Assembly: GCA_020720085.1 (NCBI GenBank)
Contig: DYPE01000003.1
Location: 15,520-64,100 of the forward strand
DNA: 48,581 bases
Direction: 5' to 3'
Origin: Dichelobacter nodosus
GTDB lineage: Bacteria; Pseudomonadota; Gammaproteobacteria; Beggiatoales; Beggiatoaceae
The translations under genes were made by a program, and so were the position numbers. Of the stretch, positions 8,880 to 20,016 are shown one piece after another. Every line of letters starts with the position of its first letter. The first letter of the stretch is position 1. Below the pieces are notes generated by a model. It did no database searches. It saw only the letters and a program-made list of their open reading frames with translations, and had not been told where the DNA came from.

Positions 8880-10877
8880 TTATTGAAAAAAAATGAACCA
8901 ACTTAACATTATTGCTAATCCAATACTCATAATAAACGCATAGTGATACAGAAAACCTGTTTGCAATAGACGAAGAAAATTAGAAAGTCTATTTATTAAA
9001 TACGCAGTTCCATTTACCATCATACCATCAATTACATTAGTATCTATAGATTTCCAGAAAAAAATGCCAATTCGCCTAGTAAATAAAGCAATAATTTTTT
9101 CATTAATAAAATCAAAGTAATATTTATTATCTAAAACAACCCGAAAAATATAGAATTTTTCCCCAATAAATTTGTTTAAATCTAAGGAGTTACTACCATA
9201 TAAAATCCACGCAGTAATTACACCAAGTAACGATAAAATGACTGGCAAGGATGGAGGAAACATTCCATGAATAAGAAAATCTAACCATATTTTACCTTCA
9301 CTATGTAAGACATCATGAAATGGATCCTGAACCATATAAATTGCTCCATCAAAAAGACCAGTTAATATAGAACCGACCATAATGGCTCCAATAAATATAG
9401 ATGGAATTGCCAAAATTATTAATGGAATAGTAATGACACGTGAATTTTCATGTAAATGATGAAGTGTATGCTCATCCATTCTTGGCTTGCCATGAAATAC
9501 CATAAAATACATACGAAAAGAATATAAGGCGGTAATGAATATACCAATAAGTAAACAATAATAAGCGAATTCTGCTCCAATACGGTGATTAAGATGTGCG
9601 AAATGCAGCGCCTCAATAATACTATCTTTAGAATAAAACCCCGCTGTTCCAGGGAATCCTATTAAAGCTAAAGAACCGATTAGAGCAGTTATCCACGTAA
9701 TCGGCATATATTTACGAAGACCACCCATTACCCTCATATCTTGTTGATGATGCATTGCCATAATAACAGAACCAGCAGATAAAAAGAGTAAAGCTTTAAA
9801 AAAAGCATGCGTCATAAGGTGAAATATTGCAGCATTATAAGCTGACGCTCCTAATGCAGCTGTCATATAACCTAATTGCGACAATGTTGAATATGCAACT
9901 ACACGTTTAATGTCTGTTTGCACTAAGCCAAGGAACCCCATAAATAAAGCAGTTAATGCACCAATAATCAATATAAAACTTAATGCAACAGGACTTAATT
10001 CATACAAAGGAGACATTCTTGCAACCATAAAAATTCCTGCAGTAACCATAGTTGCCGCATGAATAAGCGCAGAAATAGGAGTAGGACCTTCCATGGAGTC
10101 AGGTAACCAAACATGGAGAGGCATTTGCGCTGATTTACCCATTGCACCGATAAATAGCAAAATGGCTATAACAGTTATAACATGCCACTCTTGACTGGGC
10201 CAAATACTAATATTGATATTTGAAAATTGATTTAATTTTTCAAATACTTCTGAATAATTTAATGTGCCAAAGTACCCAAGAATCAGGGCAATACCAAGCA
10301 AAAAGCCAAAATCACCTACGCGATTAACTAAAAAAGCTTTAAAATTTGCAAAAACAGCCGTTGAACGTTGAAACCAAAAGCCAATTAATAAATATGAAAC
10401 CAACCCTACAGCTTCCCACGCAAAAAATAGTTGAAGAAAATTATTAGACATTACCAGTAGTAACATTGAAAATGTAAATAAGGAAATATATGCAAAGAAG
10501 CGCTGGTAGCTATATATCCCTCCGCAACCAATCTCACTCCAATTATGTTCATCATCTTGCATATATCCAATAGTATAAATATGAACCATCCAAGAAACAG
10601 TTGTTACAATCAGCATCATAGTTGCTGTTAGTGTATCAACTAAAAAGCCAATCTGAAAATTAACACCACCACTAATAGCCCAAGTATAAACAGTAATATT
10701 TATAGGGGCAATATTTTGAATAACATAAAGATAAAAAATAAAAATAGAACATAAAAACGAAATAAAAACTCCAATATTTGCCACCCAATGAGCAATTTTT
10801 CGATTTACCGGAAATAAACCAACAATAAAAGCTCCTAGTAATGGAGATAAGGCTGCTATAAGGAAAATTGATTTCAT
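8880..10877 (-). CDS. nuoL: NADH-quinone oxidoreductase subunit L
   Basis: NuoL is the distal antiporter-like subunit of the complex I membrane arm. Its C-terminal lateral helix runs along the arm. At 665 residues it fits the family. Markers include FFAWEAVGLVSYLLIGFWF, KSAQMPLHVWLPDSMEGPTP, DIKRVVAYSTLSQLGYM and GFPGTAGFYSKDSI. A long C-terminal extension with further helices follows residue 550 or so. AGAGG lies 12 bases before the ATG. The nuoK stop lies seven bases upstream. Confidence 0.96.
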   Translation of the reverse strand: MKSIFLIAALSPLLGAFIVGLFPVNRKIAHWVANIGVFISFLCSIFIFYLYVIQNIAPINITVYTWAISGGVNFQIGFLVDTLTATMMLIVTTVSWMVHIYTIGYMQDDEHNWSEIGCGGIYSYQRFFAYISLFTFSMLLLVMSNNFLQLFFAWEAVGLVSYLLIGFWFQRSTAVFANFKAFLVNRVGDFGFLLGIALILGYFGTLNYSEVFEKLNQFSNINISIWPSQEWHVITVIAILLFIGAMGKSAQMPLHVWLPDSMEGPTPISALIHAATMVTAGIFMVARMSPLYELSPVALSFILIIGALTALFMGFLGLVQTDIKRVVAYSTLSQLGYMTAALGASAYNAAIFHLMTHAFFKALLFLSAGSVIMAMHHQQDMRVMGGLRKYMPITWITALIGSLALIGFPGTAGFYSKDSIIEALHFAHLNHRIGAEFAYYCLLIGIFITALYSFRMYFMVFHGKPRMDEHTLHHLHENSRVITIPLIILAIPSIFIGAIMVGSILTGLFDGAIYMVQDPFHDVLHSEGKIWLDFLIHGMFPPSLPVILSLLGVITAWILYGSNSLDLNKFIGEKFYIFRVVLDNKYYFDFINEKIIALFTRRIGIFFWKSIDTNVIDGMMVNGTAYLINRLSNFLRLLQTGFLYHYAFIMSIGLAIMLSWFIFFQ

Positions 10878-10884
10878 TCTTAAT

Positions 10885-11190
10885 TTAGCCTCTCATACTA
10901 TCTAACTTATTAACATCAATAGTTTGTTTATTACGAAATAATGCAACTAAAATTGCCAGTCCTATAGCAGCCTCTGCCGCTGCCACAGTTAAAATAAAAA
11001 AGACAAATATTTGGCCTGATATCTCATTATAGTATTTTGAAAAAACAATAAAATTAGTATTGATAGATAATAGTAATAATTCAATACACATCAACAAGAT
11101 GATTAGATTACTCCTGTTTAAAAATATTCCAGTTATAGCAATTACAAACAAAATAGAACTAACATATAAAACTTCTGCAGGAGTTGGCAT
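10885..11190 (-). CDS. nuoK: NADH-quinone oxidoreductase subunit K
   Basis: NuoK (MrpC-like) is a small membrane subunit of complex I with three helices. The 101-residue length is exactly that of the family. Two buried glutamates are present, in the segments [13 protein letters not shown] and [18 protein letters not shown]. These residues are known to matter for coupling. It sits between nuoJ and nuoL, as is usual. Confidence 0.96.
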   Translation of the reverse strand: MPTPAEVLYVSSILFVIAITGIFLNRSNLIILLMCIELLLLSINTNFIVFSKYYNEISGQIFVFFILTVAAAEAAIGLAILVALFRNKQTIDVNKLDSMRG

Positions 11191-11217
11191 GATTACTCTC
11201 GAATAACTAAAATTAAA

Positions 11218-11793
11218 TTACTCTGAATTTATTTTAAAAAGTTTAAGCCTATCTAATTTATGAACACTAACTTGTAACTCAGGCTTACAACTTTTATTTA
11301 ACTTGCGTTCACGCAATGTCAATAACATTGCAACTACCATTGCCACCAATAATATTATGGCTGCGATTTGTACCGGATATGCGAAATTAAGATATAAAGA
11401 ATTGCCTAATTCTTCTATATTAGACTGTACAACTAGATTTCCACTATGAAAAATCTGTTCTTTAAAATTGTTAAATATTACCGAAAATAGTCCAATAATT
11501 ATAATTCCCGTGACAAAAATACCATAAAAATAATATTTACCACTTTTATCTTGATTAAAATTAATATCTAACATCATAATAACAAATAAAAACAAAACCA
11601 TTACTGCACCAACATAAACTAATATCAACGTAATTCCTAAAAACTCAGCACTTAATAAAACCCATATAGCTGACGCTGAAATAAATGCCAAAATTAAATA
11701 TAGAGCAGCGTATACTGTGTTTTTCATGAAAATTACACAACAAGCTGAAAATAACATAATTACAGAGAATAAATAAAAAATGATACTTGCCAT
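11218..11793 (-). CDS. nuoJ: NADH-quinone oxidoreductase subunit J
   Basis: NuoJ is a complex I membrane subunit with five helices that forms part of the quinone-to-pump connection. The 191-residue product shows ALYLILAFISASAIWVLL, GITLILVYVGAVMVLFLFVI and a late hydrophobic helix (AAIILLVAMVVAMLLTL), followed by a basic tail. The upstream neighbour is not nuoI, as expected, but a 194-residue MORN-repeat protein, 75 bases away. Confidence 0.95.
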   Translation of the reverse strand: MASIIFYLFSVIMLFSACCVIFMKNTVYAALYLILAFISASAIWVLLSAEFLGITLILVYVGAVMVLFLFVIMMLDINFNQDKSGKYYFYGIFVTGIIIIGLFSVIFNNFKEQIFHSGNLVVQSNIEELGNSLYLNFAYPVQIAAIILLVAMVVAMLLTLRERKLNKSCKPELQVSVHKLDRLKLFKINSE

Positions 11794-11868
11794 AATGGTT
11801 CCTACATGTGATTTTGTAATTATATTAAAATTTTTATGTAATTAAAAAATATAATCACCAAAATATTA

Positions 11869-12453
11869 CTATTTTAATTCTCTTTTAATCATTTTGTCAT
11901 TTTCATAATAACGAATAGCCTTCAACTGCCCAAAACCATCATACTCTTTTGTTTTTCCATGAATTTTCCCCCCTTTAAATTCATGTTCTAAATACAGATC
12001 ACCTGTCATGTGATAAATTTTGGCAGATATAGGATCGCCATTTTCAAACTCCCAATCTCCCTGTATTTTGCCATTTTCATAAAAACCTTTAGCATTCCCA
12101 TTTTTTTTGCCATTTTTATATTCACGCTGAGCTTTTATTTTTCCACTAGGGTAGTATTCTTTCTCTAAACCATCCTGAACACCATTTACCAATTTTCTTT
12201 CCCGAAATAAATCTCCCGATGGATGATAACTAAATTCAATTTCTATTTTTCTTCCTTGATCCATAAACATTTCATACTCAACTTTCCCATCAATTCGATA
12301 TTTTTTTTCATTAATTAACATATTTTGAACATTATATGTAGACTCTATTTTTTTTTCACCTCCAGGATATTTCTCTAGCCTTACTTCATTCGCGGCAATA
12401 TTTTGCACGATAAAAATACAATATCCAAGCAGGAAAAATTTTATATAGTTCAC
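11869..12453 (-). CDS. Exported MORN-repeat protein inserted in the nuo operon
   Basis: A protein of 194 residues that I cannot assign to a function. It has an N-terminal signal peptide (MNYIKFFLLGYCIFIVQNIA, with cleavage plausible near Ala-Asn-Glu). At least four MORN_2-type repeats of the pattern G-x-x-K-x-Y-Y-x-N/S-G-K-I follow, for example LEKEYYPSGKIKAQREY, NAKGFYENGKIQGDWEF and KTKEYDGFGQLKAIRYY. The start is GTG at 12453, with AAGGA nine bases upstream. It lies between nuoI and nuoJ in the same orientation, with looser spacing (75 and 71 bases) than the other nuo junctions. Its AT-rich composition matches its nuo neighbours. MORN_2 proteins are found in exported proteins and some toxin-antitoxin-like sets. 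A role in complex I is not established. Confidence 0.8.
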   Translation of the reverse strand: MNYIKFFLLGYCIFIVQNIAANEVRLEKYPGGEKKIESTYNVQNMLINEKKYRIDGKVEYEMFMDQGRKIEIEFSYHPSGDLFRERKLVNGVQDGLEKEYYPSGKIKAQREYKNGKKNGNAKGFYENGKIQGDWEFENGDPISAKIYHMTGDLYLEHEFKGGKIHGKTKEYDGFGQLKAIRYYENDKMIKRELK

Positions 12454-12524
12454 TTAAAGTATCCTTCATCTAAATTTGGATTATATTAAAGACTTATAGG
12501 CTACCAACACCAATCAAACAATTT

Positions 12525-12980
12525 TTAACCAATTCTAGCCCCAAACGCAAGTAACTCTTCCTTTTTCATTAATAAATCGCCACGCTCATTGCCGTAATAC
12601 TCAAAAAAATGGGTTTCTATGATTGCATCTACGGGGCAGACTTCTTCACAAAAACCACAAAATATACATTTAGTTAAATCAATATCATAACGTGTAGTTC
12701 TACGGCTGCCGTCCTCACGAACCGCAACATCTATCGTAATAGCGAGGGCTGGGCATGTAACTTCACATAATTTACATGCAATACACCGTTCTTCTCCATT
12801 TTCATATCTCATCAACGCATGTCTACCCCTGAATCTAGGAGATATAGGAGTTTTTTCTTCTGGATACTGTATGGTTGTCTTATTTTTAAATAAATAATAT
12901 CCTGTTAATTTTAGGCCTTTTAATAACTCTAACAGAATAAATGTATTAAATATATTTCCACTAGTTATAAAAGAATTCAT
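12525..12980 (-). CDS. nuoI: NADH-quinone oxidoreductase subunit I
   Basis: NuoI (TYKY) is the peripheral-arm subunit carrying two [4Fe-4S] clusters, N6a and N6b. Both ferredoxin motifs are intact: [12 protein letters not shown] and [13 protein letters not shown] chose the ATG at 12980 (MNSFITSG..., 151 residues). It matches the usual family N-terminus and has AAGG about ten bases upstream. An in-frame ATG 18 codons earlier would run into nuoH. The gene starts 19 bases after the nuoH stop. Confidence 0.95.
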   Translation of the reverse strand: MNSFITSGNIFNTFILLELLKGLKLTGYYLFKNKTTIQYPEEKTPISPRFRGRHALMRYENGEERCIACKLCEVTCPALAITIDVAVREDGSRRTTRYDIDLTKCIFCGFCEEVCPVDAIIETHFFEYYGNERGDLLMKKEELLAFGARIG

Positions 12981-12999
12981 TAGGCTAACCTTAAAAATG

Positions 13000-14025
13000 C
13001 TAAATACCAGAAGAAAACCAGGGAGGCATGTCAATTACCACAAAAATACTGATAATAGCTAACCATAAAATGGTTATCGGAATAAATACCTTCCACCCTA
13101 GCCGCATAATTTGATCATACCTATATCGAGGAAAAGTTGCCCTCAACCATAAATAAATAAAAAGGAATAATGATATTTTCAATAAAAACCATCCAATAGA
13201 TGGTAATACAAGCACATCCTGCAAAAAAGTACCCTGGAACGGAGATAACCATCCACCAAGAAACAATATTGCAGTTAACGTTGAAACCAGTATCATATTT
13301 GCATACTCGGCGAGAAAAAAGATTGCAAACAGCATTCCAGAGTACTCAACATGAAATCCCGCAACAATTTCAGATTCGCCTTCTACAACATCAAATGGTG
13401 CTCTATTGGTTTCAGCAACACCAGAAATAAAATAAATAACAAATAAAGGAAATAAAGGCAACCAAAACCAATTAAGTATTCCTAATTCCCCTGACTGTGC
13501 TTTTACAATATCAGATAAATTCAGGCTACCCACAGCAATTAATACGCCGATTAAGGCAAAACCCATTGCTATTTCATAAGCCACTACTTGTGCTGCAGAA
13601 CGCATTGCTCCTAACAAAGCATATTTAGAGTTAGAGGCCCAACCTGCAATAATAATTCCATATACACCTAGTGACGTCATTGCAAGCAGGTATAATAAAC
13701 CAACATTAATGTCTGAAATGACAAAATTTTCCGAAAATGGAATAACCGCCCATGCTGCTAACGCTGGGGTTATTGTTAATATTGGCGCTATAATAAATAA
13801 AAATTTATTAGAGTTTGATGGCAATACAATTTCTTTAAACATGAGTTTAACAGCATCTGCAATCGGTTGCAGTAAACCTCTTAGCCCAACTCGGTTAGGT
13901 CCAATACGAATTTGAATATAACCAATAATTTTACGTTCTGCATAAGTTAGGTAAGCCACTGCTGTCAATAACGGAATTGTCACGACCAAAATTTTCAGTA
14001 AATTTATTATAAATGCCAAATCCAT
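13000..14025 (-). CDS. nuoH: NADH-quinone oxidoreductase subunit H
   Basis: NuoH (ND1) is the membrane subunit that forms most of the quinone-binding chamber at the foot of the peripheral arm. The 341-residue product has about eight helices and carries [40 protein letters not shown] (acidic loop) and a terminal [25 protein letters not shown] precedes the ATG. The length is typical. Confidence 0.96.
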   Translation of the reverse strand: MDLAFIINLLKILVVTIPLLTAVAYLTYAERKIIGYIQIRIGPNRVGLRGLLQPIADAVKLMFKEIVLPSNSNKFLFIIAPILTITPALAAWAVIPFSENFVISDINVGLLYLLAMTSLGVYGIIIAGWASNSKYALLGAMRSAAQVVAYEIAMGFALIGVLIAVGSLNLSDIVKAQSGELGILNWFWLPLFPLFVIYFISGVAETNRAPFDVVEGESEIVAGFHVEYSGMLFAIFFLAEYANMILVSTLTAILFLGGWLSPFQGTFLQDVLVLPSIGWFLLKISLFLFIYLWLRATFPRYRYDQIMRLGWKVFIPITILWLAIISIFVVIDMPPWFSSGI

Positions 14026-14098
14026 TGTTAACCCTCTGCATTACAAGTCATCTCGTTAATACATTTAAATTTAATAGGTTTCTTATATCAATAAAAAA

Positions 14099-16249
14099 TC
14101 AGGATATAGTCCGCAATTGTAATGGATGAGAACGACGAACTATAGGGTCTATAAAATATGGAGATGCCTTGTCCATTTTATAAGACTCTAATGAAAAATT
14201 GACAGATGATATATCAATAAATTTACCTATCCATTTGTTAGATATTTTGTTAGAAGTACAATGCTGGCGAAGGTCATCTAAAATATCGGCTGTATTTTGA
14301 TACGTAAAGTCATTATTGTTTAATAAAATACCTAAATCATGTAATACTTTCCATCCTGATTTAGCTAAACCAGGAGGAGATATAGCGGCACAAAAGGATT
14401 GCCAACTTCCTTCGCTATTAATGTAAGTTCCTTCTATTTCTCCAGGTAAACCAATTGGTAATAAAATATCTGCTCTATCTAATAAGAATTGAGTCTTATA
14501 CCCAGTAAAAGATAATACAAAATTTGAATTTTTAGTAATTTCTGTAAGGTATGCACCATTTTTACAATCTAAATCAGACTCTATATTTAATAAAACCAAT
14601 CCATCAATTTTTTCTTCACTCATTTGATATATATTCTTCCCTTTTTTTTCTCTTAGGCATCCTCCGACACCGCGCTCAGGATGAACTCCGGCCAGATATG
14701 CACCTTGACTATTCGGTCCATCACCAGCAAACATAATGGAACCATTAGTCATCATAGAAATAATAGATACTAAGGCTCTCACAAGTGAAAAATATGGAGA
14801 ATGACTAAAAATGTTCCCAACTATTATGGCAAAATTTTTAGCTTGTAGCATTTTTTCAATAATTGGAATATGCTTATCTTGTATGTCGTGACAACCAATC
14901 ATACTTAATAACTCTTCAGGAAGTTGTATCGATTTTTCTGCCGCAAGACCTTTAGTTATAGCCACAAGGCTATAAACTAATTTTTCTTCATCTTCAATTA
15001 ATTTGTGACTTACAGGATAATTAAATAAAAAATCAGATGGATTCAGAATAATTACTGACGATTTTTTATAACTTACTGATTTTCTAATTCTATAATTCAA
15101 TAAGGGTATATCATTACGGAGGTTTCCTCCTAGAATGAGTATGGTATCTGCATTTTCTAAATCATTAAGCGTAATTTCAAATGAACTCGTTACTGATTCC
15201 TCTGGATTAAGGTACAGATCGACTTGGTGCAATCTATGGTCTAAATTGGAACAATTTAGTGTTGCAGCTATTTTCTGGAATAAATATAATTCTTCAACTG
15301 TAGCCTGAGGCGAGGCAAGAAAGCCTATTTTATCTGGAGAAACACTTGTAATATATTGGAATGCTTTAGTCAGCGCAGTTTTCCAATCGACTTCTTTCCA
15401 TAATCCACCTTCTTTGATCAACGGAGAGGTAAGACGATCTTCTGCTACCAAACCTAAATAGCTAAAGCGATCTCTATCGGATAACCAAGATTCATTAATA
15501 TCATTATTTTTTCTGGGGACAACACGTACAATTTTATTGTTATGGACATGATAGTATAAATTAGAACCAAGAGAATCATGTGCTGAAATTCCAGGAACTT
15601 GCTGTAACTCCCAGGTTCTAAGCGAAAAACGGCTAGGTTTGGCTGTGAGAGCACCCACAGGACAAATATCAATCATATTACCAGACAACTCTGAGTCAAT
15701 TGTTTTTGAAATATATGTACCAACTAAAGTATGCTGACCTCGCCCTATTGCTCCTATTTCTTGTATTCCTGCAACTTCAATACTAAATCTAACACAGCGT
15801 AGGCAATGTATGCAACGCGCCATATCAGTAGAAATCAATGGCCCTATATCTTGATCCGCAACAGCGCGCTTGCTTTCAGTGTAACGAGATGAATTATTGG
15901 CATATTTGAGTGCAATATCTTGCAACTCACATTCACCCGCTTGATCGCATATTGGACAATCCAATGGATGATTAATGAGTAAAAACTCCATTACTGCCTT
16001 TTGTGCGGCAATAACCTTTGCTGATTTCGTCCAAACTTTCATCCCATCCGTAACAGGGGTAGCACAAGCGGGCATCAGTTTGGGTGCTTTTTCCACTTCA
16101 ACTAAACACATCCGGCAATTAGCTGCAACGGATAATTTCTCATGATAACAAAATCGTGGAATATCAATACCTAACGAATCCGTGGCTGCTATAAGCATTT
16201 GGCCAGCAGCTACTTCATATAATTTTCCATCGATTTCTATAGTTGCCAT
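14099..16249 (-). CDS. nuoG: NADH-quinone oxidoreductase subunit G
   Basis: NuoG is the largest peripheral-arm subunit. At 716 residues it is of the shorter, mitochondrial-like type rather than the E. coli type of about 900. The N-terminal ferredoxin domain carries a [2Fe-2S] motif (CYHEKLSVAANCRMC then PAC). The His-Cys motif HPLDCPICDQAGECELQD follows, and then the [4Fe-4S] ligands in CIHCLRCVRF and MIDICPVGAL. The C-terminal two thirds (about 215-716) is a molybdopterin-oxidoreductase-like fold without visible cofactor residues, as is normal here. The extra N7 cluster Cys set of the long type was not seen. Confidence 0.95.
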   Translation of the reverse strand: MATIEIDGKLYEVAAGQMLIAATDSLGIDIPRFCYHEKLSVAANCRMCLVEVEKAPKLMPACATPVTDGMKVWTKSAKVIAAQKAVMEFLLINHPLDCPICDQAGECELQDIALKYANNSSRYTESKRAVADQDIGPLISTDMARCIHCLRCVRFSIEVAGIQEIGAIGRGQHTLVGTYISKTIDSELSGNMIDICPVGALTAKPSRFSLRTWELQQVPGISAHDSLGSNLYYHVHNNKIVRVVPRKNNDINESWLSDRDRFSYLGLVAEDRLTSPLIKEGGLWKEVDWKTALTKAFQYITSVSPDKIGFLASPQATVEELYLFQKIAATLNCSNLDHRLHQVDLYLNPEESVTSSFEITLNDLENADTILILGGNLRNDIPLLNYRIRKSVSYKKSSVIILNPSDFLFNYPVSHKLIEDEEKLVYSLVAITKGLAAEKSIQLPEELLSMIGCHDIQDKHIPIIEKMLQAKNFAIIVGNIFSHSPYFSLVRALVSIISMMTNGSIMFAGDGPNSQGAYLAGVHPERGVGGCLREKKGKNIYQMSEEKIDGLVLLNIESDLDCKNGAYLTEITKNSNFVLSFTGYKTQFLLDRADILLPIGLPGEIEGTYINSEGSWQSFCAAISPPGLAKSGWKVLHDLGILLNNNDFTYQNTADILDDLRQHCTSNKISNKWIGKFIDISSVNFSLESYKMDKASPYFIDPIVRRSHPLQLRTIS

Positions 16250-16277
16250 ATATTTAACCAGTTACACTAAATTTTAT

Positions 16278-17543
16278 TTAAACCATACATTTTTTATTAT
16301 TAATATGATATTCAAATTCTGCTTTATAATGTTTAATAAAGCTAATAACTGGCATTGCAGCGGCATCACCCAAAGCGCAAATAGTGTTGCCGCTAATATT
16401 AGTAGCTATATTATTTAGTAATTCTATATCTTTTGTTGTACCTTGACCATGCTCAATGCGATGAATTGTTTTGGATAACCACCCGGTTCCTTCCCGGCAG
16501 GGCGTGCATTGACCACAGGATTCCTCATAATAAAAGTGAGAAATTCGATCTAGTATCTTTACCATACAGGTGGTTTCATCCATCACAATCACAGAACCAG
16601 CACCTAACATTGATCCAGCTGAAGCGATAGACTCGTAGTCCATATTTAATTCCATCATAATATCGCCAGGCAACACCGGTGTTGAACTGCCGCCGGGAAT
16701 AACAGCTTTTAGCTTATTTCCATTGCGTACTCCACCAGCCATTTTAAGTAAATCTGCGAATGAAGTTCCCATTGGGATTTCGTAATTTCCTGGATTGTTT
16801 ACATGGCCTGATACAGAAAAAATTTTAGTGCCCCCACTCTTGTCCCTTCCCATTTCCATAAACCATTTACCTCCATTCTTTAATATTACAGGAATAGAGG
16901 CTAGAGTTTCTGTATTGTTAATTGTAGTTGGTTTTCCATAAAGGCCGATATTGGCGGGAAATGGTGGTTTGTATCGGGGTTGACCTTTTTTTCCTTCTAT
17001 CGACTCAATAAGTGCAGTTTCTTCACCGCAAATATAAGCACCTGCGCCAAGATGAGTATACAAATCAAAATGAATATCAGAGCTAAAAATATTTTTTCCT
17101 AAATAACCAGCCTGATATGCTTCAGTGAGGGCATTTTCAAATCGTTCATATGGCTCCCAGAATTCGCCACGAATGTAGTTATAACCTATTGTTGCACCAA
17201 TGATATACCCTGCTATTAACATACCCTCAATTACCTGGTGTGGATTAAAGCGTAAAATATCTCTGTCCTTACATGTACCAGGCTCGCCCTCATCTGAATT
17301 ACAAATAATATATTTTTGAATTTCTCTGTCCCTAGGCATGAAACTCCATTTTAAACCCGTAGGGAACCCAGCTCCACCTCTGCCACGTAATCCAGAAAGT
17401 TTTAATTCAGCAATAATCGTTTCAGGAGATATTTTTTCATTAATGATTTTTTGAATAACTGAATAGCCACCAGATTGCTCATAACTAGATAATTTCCACT
17501 GATCGCCTTTATGAATATTACGAAAACATACTTCGTTAGCCAT
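16278..17543 (-). CDS. nuoF: NADH-quinone oxidoreductase subunit F (NADH/FMN site)
   Basis: NuoF binds NADH and FMN and starts electron flow in complex I. The 421-residue protein has the nucleotide motif [17 protein letters not shown], the FMN loop [19 protein letters not shown], and the N3 [4Fe-4S] ligands in [15 protein letters not shown] with the distal Cys in [10 protein letters not shown]. The ATG lies eight bases after the nuoE stop. The Shine-Dalgarno GGAG lies inside the last nuoE codons, so the pair is coupled. Confidence 0.96.
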   Translation of the reverse strand: MANEVCFRNIHKGDQWKLSSYEQSGGYSVIQKIINEKISPETIIAELKLSGLRGRGGAGFPTGLKWSFMPRDREIQKYIICNSDEGEPGTCKDRDILRFNPHQVIEGMLIAGYIIGATIGYNYIRGEFWEPYERFENALTEAYQAGYLGKNIFSSDIHFDLYTHLGAGAYICGEETALIESIEGKKGQPRYKPPFPANIGLYGKPTTINNTETLASIPVILKNGGKWFMEMGRDKSGGTKIFSVSGHVNNPGNYEIPMGTSFADLLKMAGGVRNGNKLKAVIPGGSSTPVLPGDIMMELNMDYESIASAGSMLGAGSVIVMDETTCMVKILDRISHFYYEESCGQCTPCREGTGWLSKTIHRIEHGQGTTKDIELLNNIATNISGNTICALGDAAAMPVISFIKHYKAEFEYHINNKKCMV

Positions 17544-17551
17544 GAGCTTAA

Positions 17552-18067
17552 CTACTCCATATTTTCCAGTATTTGATCAATTTTTTCAGCCGTTAAGTTC
17601 TCATGATATGTATTCCCGATTTGAATAACCGGGGCATTCGCACAAGCACCAAGACATTCAACTTCCTTGAGCGAAAACATTTTATCTGTTGTTACTTGTC
17701 CAAATGAGATACCTAATTTATTTTTTAAATGCTCTACAATATTCTCACTACCACATAATAAACAGGAAACATTAGTACATACACATATTTTATGTTTACC
17801 TACGGGTTTCAATTCATACATTGAATAAAATGTAGCAACTTCATATGCCGCAATTCTTGGCATATTCAGATAGTCTGCAACGGCTTCAATAAGTTCGTTA
17901 GTGAGCCAACCACCATTTTGTTCCTGCACAATTCGCAATGCAGCCATGATGGCGGATTGGCTCTGGTCAGCAGGATATTTTAATATCCATCGGTCAATTT
18001 CGCGAAGGGATGCCTCAGAGATAATGTTTTGTTTATCCTTGGCCCGAATCAATTCATTGATAGCCAT
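17552..18067 (-). CDS. nuoE: NADH-quinone oxidoreductase subunit E
   Basis: NuoE is the 24-kDa-type subunit of the NADH dehydrogenase module. It holds the [2Fe-2S] cluster N1a in a thioredoxin-like fold. The 171-residue sequence has all four Cys ligands, in [10 protein letters not shown] (first and second, family pattern C-x4-C) and [11 protein letters not shown] (third and fourth). Its ATG shares one base with the nuoD stop (TGATG), which indicates tight coupling. Confidence 0.95.
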   Translation of the reverse strand: MAINELIRAKDKQNIISEASLREIDRWILKYPADQSQSAIMAALRIVQEQNGGWLTNELIEAVADYLNMPRIAAYEVATFYSMYELKPVGKHKICVCTNVSCLLCGSENIVEHLKNKLGISFGQVTTDKMFSLKEVECLGACANAPVIQIGNTYHENLTAEKIDQILENME

Positions 18068-19326
18068 CAGCGATCAATCTCCCCAAATACAATATCTTGC
18101 GAACCAATTATAGCAACCACATCCGCCAACATGTGACCAGAGGCCATTTCATCAATGGATGCTAAATGAGGAAAGCCTGGCGCACGAATTTTCATACGGA
18201 ATGGTTTATTAGCACCATCTGAAATGAGGTAAATACCAAATTCTCCTTTGGGATGTTCTACTGCCGCATAGGCCTCACCCTCAGGTACACAATATCCTTC
18301 GCTGGTTAACTTAAAATGATGAATTAAACTTTCCATGTTGGCTTTAATTTGTTCACGATTTGGCGGGGTGTATTTAGAGTCTTCCACCATGACTGAACCA
18401 GGATTTTTTCGTAACCAATGCACGCATTGTTGCATAATGAGATTGCTTTGGCGCATTTCCTCAATGCGTACTAAATATCTATCATAACAATCGCCATTAA
18501 CACCAATAGGAATTTTGAAGTCAAGCGCAGGATAAACTTCATAGGGCTGCTTTCTGCGTAAATCCCATACAATACCAGATCCGCGCAACATCGGGCCGCT
18601 AAAGCCAAGTTGCTTGGCGCGTTCAGGACTCACAATTCCAATATTAACAGTTCGTTGCTTCCAAATTCTATTGTCAGTTAATAGTGTTTCATATTCATCA
18701 ATATAACCAGGAAATCTTTGCGTAAAATCTTCTATAAAGTCTAATAGCGTTCCTTCACGATTAGCATTTTTTTTCTTAAAGTCATTGGACTTATGCCACC
18801 TTGTGTCTTTTTCTTCATATTTTGGCATTGTTTCTGGCAAATCGCCCGATACGCCGCCCACTCGATAGTACGCCGCATGAAGTCGCGCTCCCGATACAGC
18901 CTCGTAACAATCCATTAAGTCTTCACGTTCACGAAAAGCGTATAAAAACATGGACATAGCTCCAACATCAAGAGCATGTGCACCTATCCACATGAGATGG
19001 TTCAAAATACGGGTAATTTCGTCAAACAGTACCCGGATATATTGGGCGCGCTCAGGAGGGGTAATTTGTAATAATTTTTCAACAGCCAGGACATACGCAT
19101 GTTCATTACACATCATGGAAACGTAATCAAGACGATCCATGTAAGGCAAATTCTGATTAAATGGTTTTGTTTCCGCTAATTTTTCAGTGGCCCTGTGCAA
19201 TAGCCCTATGTGCGGGTCTGCACGCACTATGACCTCTCCATCCATTTCTAAAATGAGCCGCAAAACGCCATGTGCAGCCGGATGTTGAGGCCCAAAATTT
19301 ACGGTATAATTACGAATTTCTGCCAT
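18067..19326 (-). CDS. nuoD: NADH-quinone oxidoreductase subunit D
   Basis: NuoD (49-kDa homologue) lines the quinone site with NuoB and derives from NiFe-hydrogenase large subunits. The 419-residue protein begins with [21 protein letters not shown] and includes [21 protein letters not shown]-like [18 protein letters not shown], and a C-terminus ending DIVFGEIDR, all typical. It is separate from nuoC, unlike the fused nuoCD of enterobacteria. Its composition is less AT-rich than that of the distal nuo genes. Confidence 0.96.
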   Translation of the reverse strand: MAEIRNYTVNFGPQHPAAHGVLRLILEMDGEVIVRADPHIGLLHRATEKLAETKPFNQNLPYMDRLDYVSMMCNEHAYVLAVEKLLQITPPERAQYIRVLFDEITRILNHLMWIGAHALDVGAMSMFLYAFREREDLMDCYEAVSGARLHAAYYRVGGVSGDLPETMPKYEEKDTRWHKSNDFKKKNANREGTLLDFIEDFTQRFPGYIDEYETLLTDNRIWKQRTVNIGIVSPERAKQLGFSGPMLRGSGIVWDLRRKQPYEVYPALDFKIPIGVNGDCYDRYLVRIEEMRQSNLIMQQCVHWLRKNPGSVMVEDSKYTPPNREQIKANMESLIHHFKLTSEGYCVPEGEAYAAVEHPKGEFGIYLISDGANKPFRMKIRAPGFPHLASIDEMASGHMLADVVAIIGSQDIVFGEIDR

Positions 19327-19360
19327 GAGTATTTAAATTTTTTATAAATCAATATGATTG

Positions 19361-20008
19361 TTAGCGTATAACGCGGGGCACTAGAGTGCGTGTTTCAATG
19401 CTAACCGGCTCGTAAATGATGCGCCCCTGAATAGGATCATAACGCATTTCTACCGTGCCTGACAAAGGAAAATCTTTACGAAATGGGTACCCAATAAAGC
19501 CGTAGTCAGTAAGTATTCGGCGTAAATCTGGGTGTCCTTCAAATAAAATACCATATAAGTCGTATGCTTCCCTTTCGTACCAATTTGCGCTACTCCATAA
19601 ATCAATGACGGTTTTCACACAAGGCACTTCACCTTTAGCAAAAACACGTACTCTTATCCGTAAATTATGTTCCAACGATAACAGATGATACACCACAGCA
19701 AATCGATGCGGAAACTCTTTAGGGTTTACTGTCTGCGGACTCATTTTGTTTACTGCTCGGCTAAATCCCGTGGCAGAAGCCTGAGTATTCCACTCTGTCA
19801 GGCCATATTGCAGATAGTCTACACCACAGATATCCATTAATTGCTCAAATCCAAACTCGTCGCGCAGTGCGTGCAATACAGATAAAGATTCCTCGGCTAG
19901 AGTCTCTATGGTAATTTCACCAAACTCCAACACGCTTTGCCGGATTTGCCCAGAAAACCGGCTTTGAACCCGGTTGAATAATTGGTTTGTAGCTTCGATT
20001 CGACTCAT
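19361..20008 (-). CDS. nuoC: NADH-quinone oxidoreductase subunit C
   Basis: NuoC (30-kDa homologue) is a structural subunit of the complex I connecting module. At 215 residues it has the family signature [26 protein letters not shown], in pieces [11 protein letters not shown] and [16 protein letters not shown], followed by [10 protein letters not shown]. The N-terminal half is variable, as usual. It starts eight bases after the nuoB stop. Confidence 0.95.
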   Translation of the reverse strand: MSRIEATNQLFNRVQSRFSGQIRQSVLEFGEITIETLAEESLSVLHALRDEFGFEQLMDICGVDYLQYGLTEWNTQASATGFSRAVNKMSPQTVNPKEFPHRFAVVYHLLSLEHNLRIRVRVFAKGEVPCVKTVIDLWSSANWYEREAYDLYGILFEGHPDLRRILTDYGFIGYPFRKDFPLSGTVEMRYDPIQGRIIYEPVSIETRTLVPRVIR

Positions 20009-20016
20009 GTGTGAAA

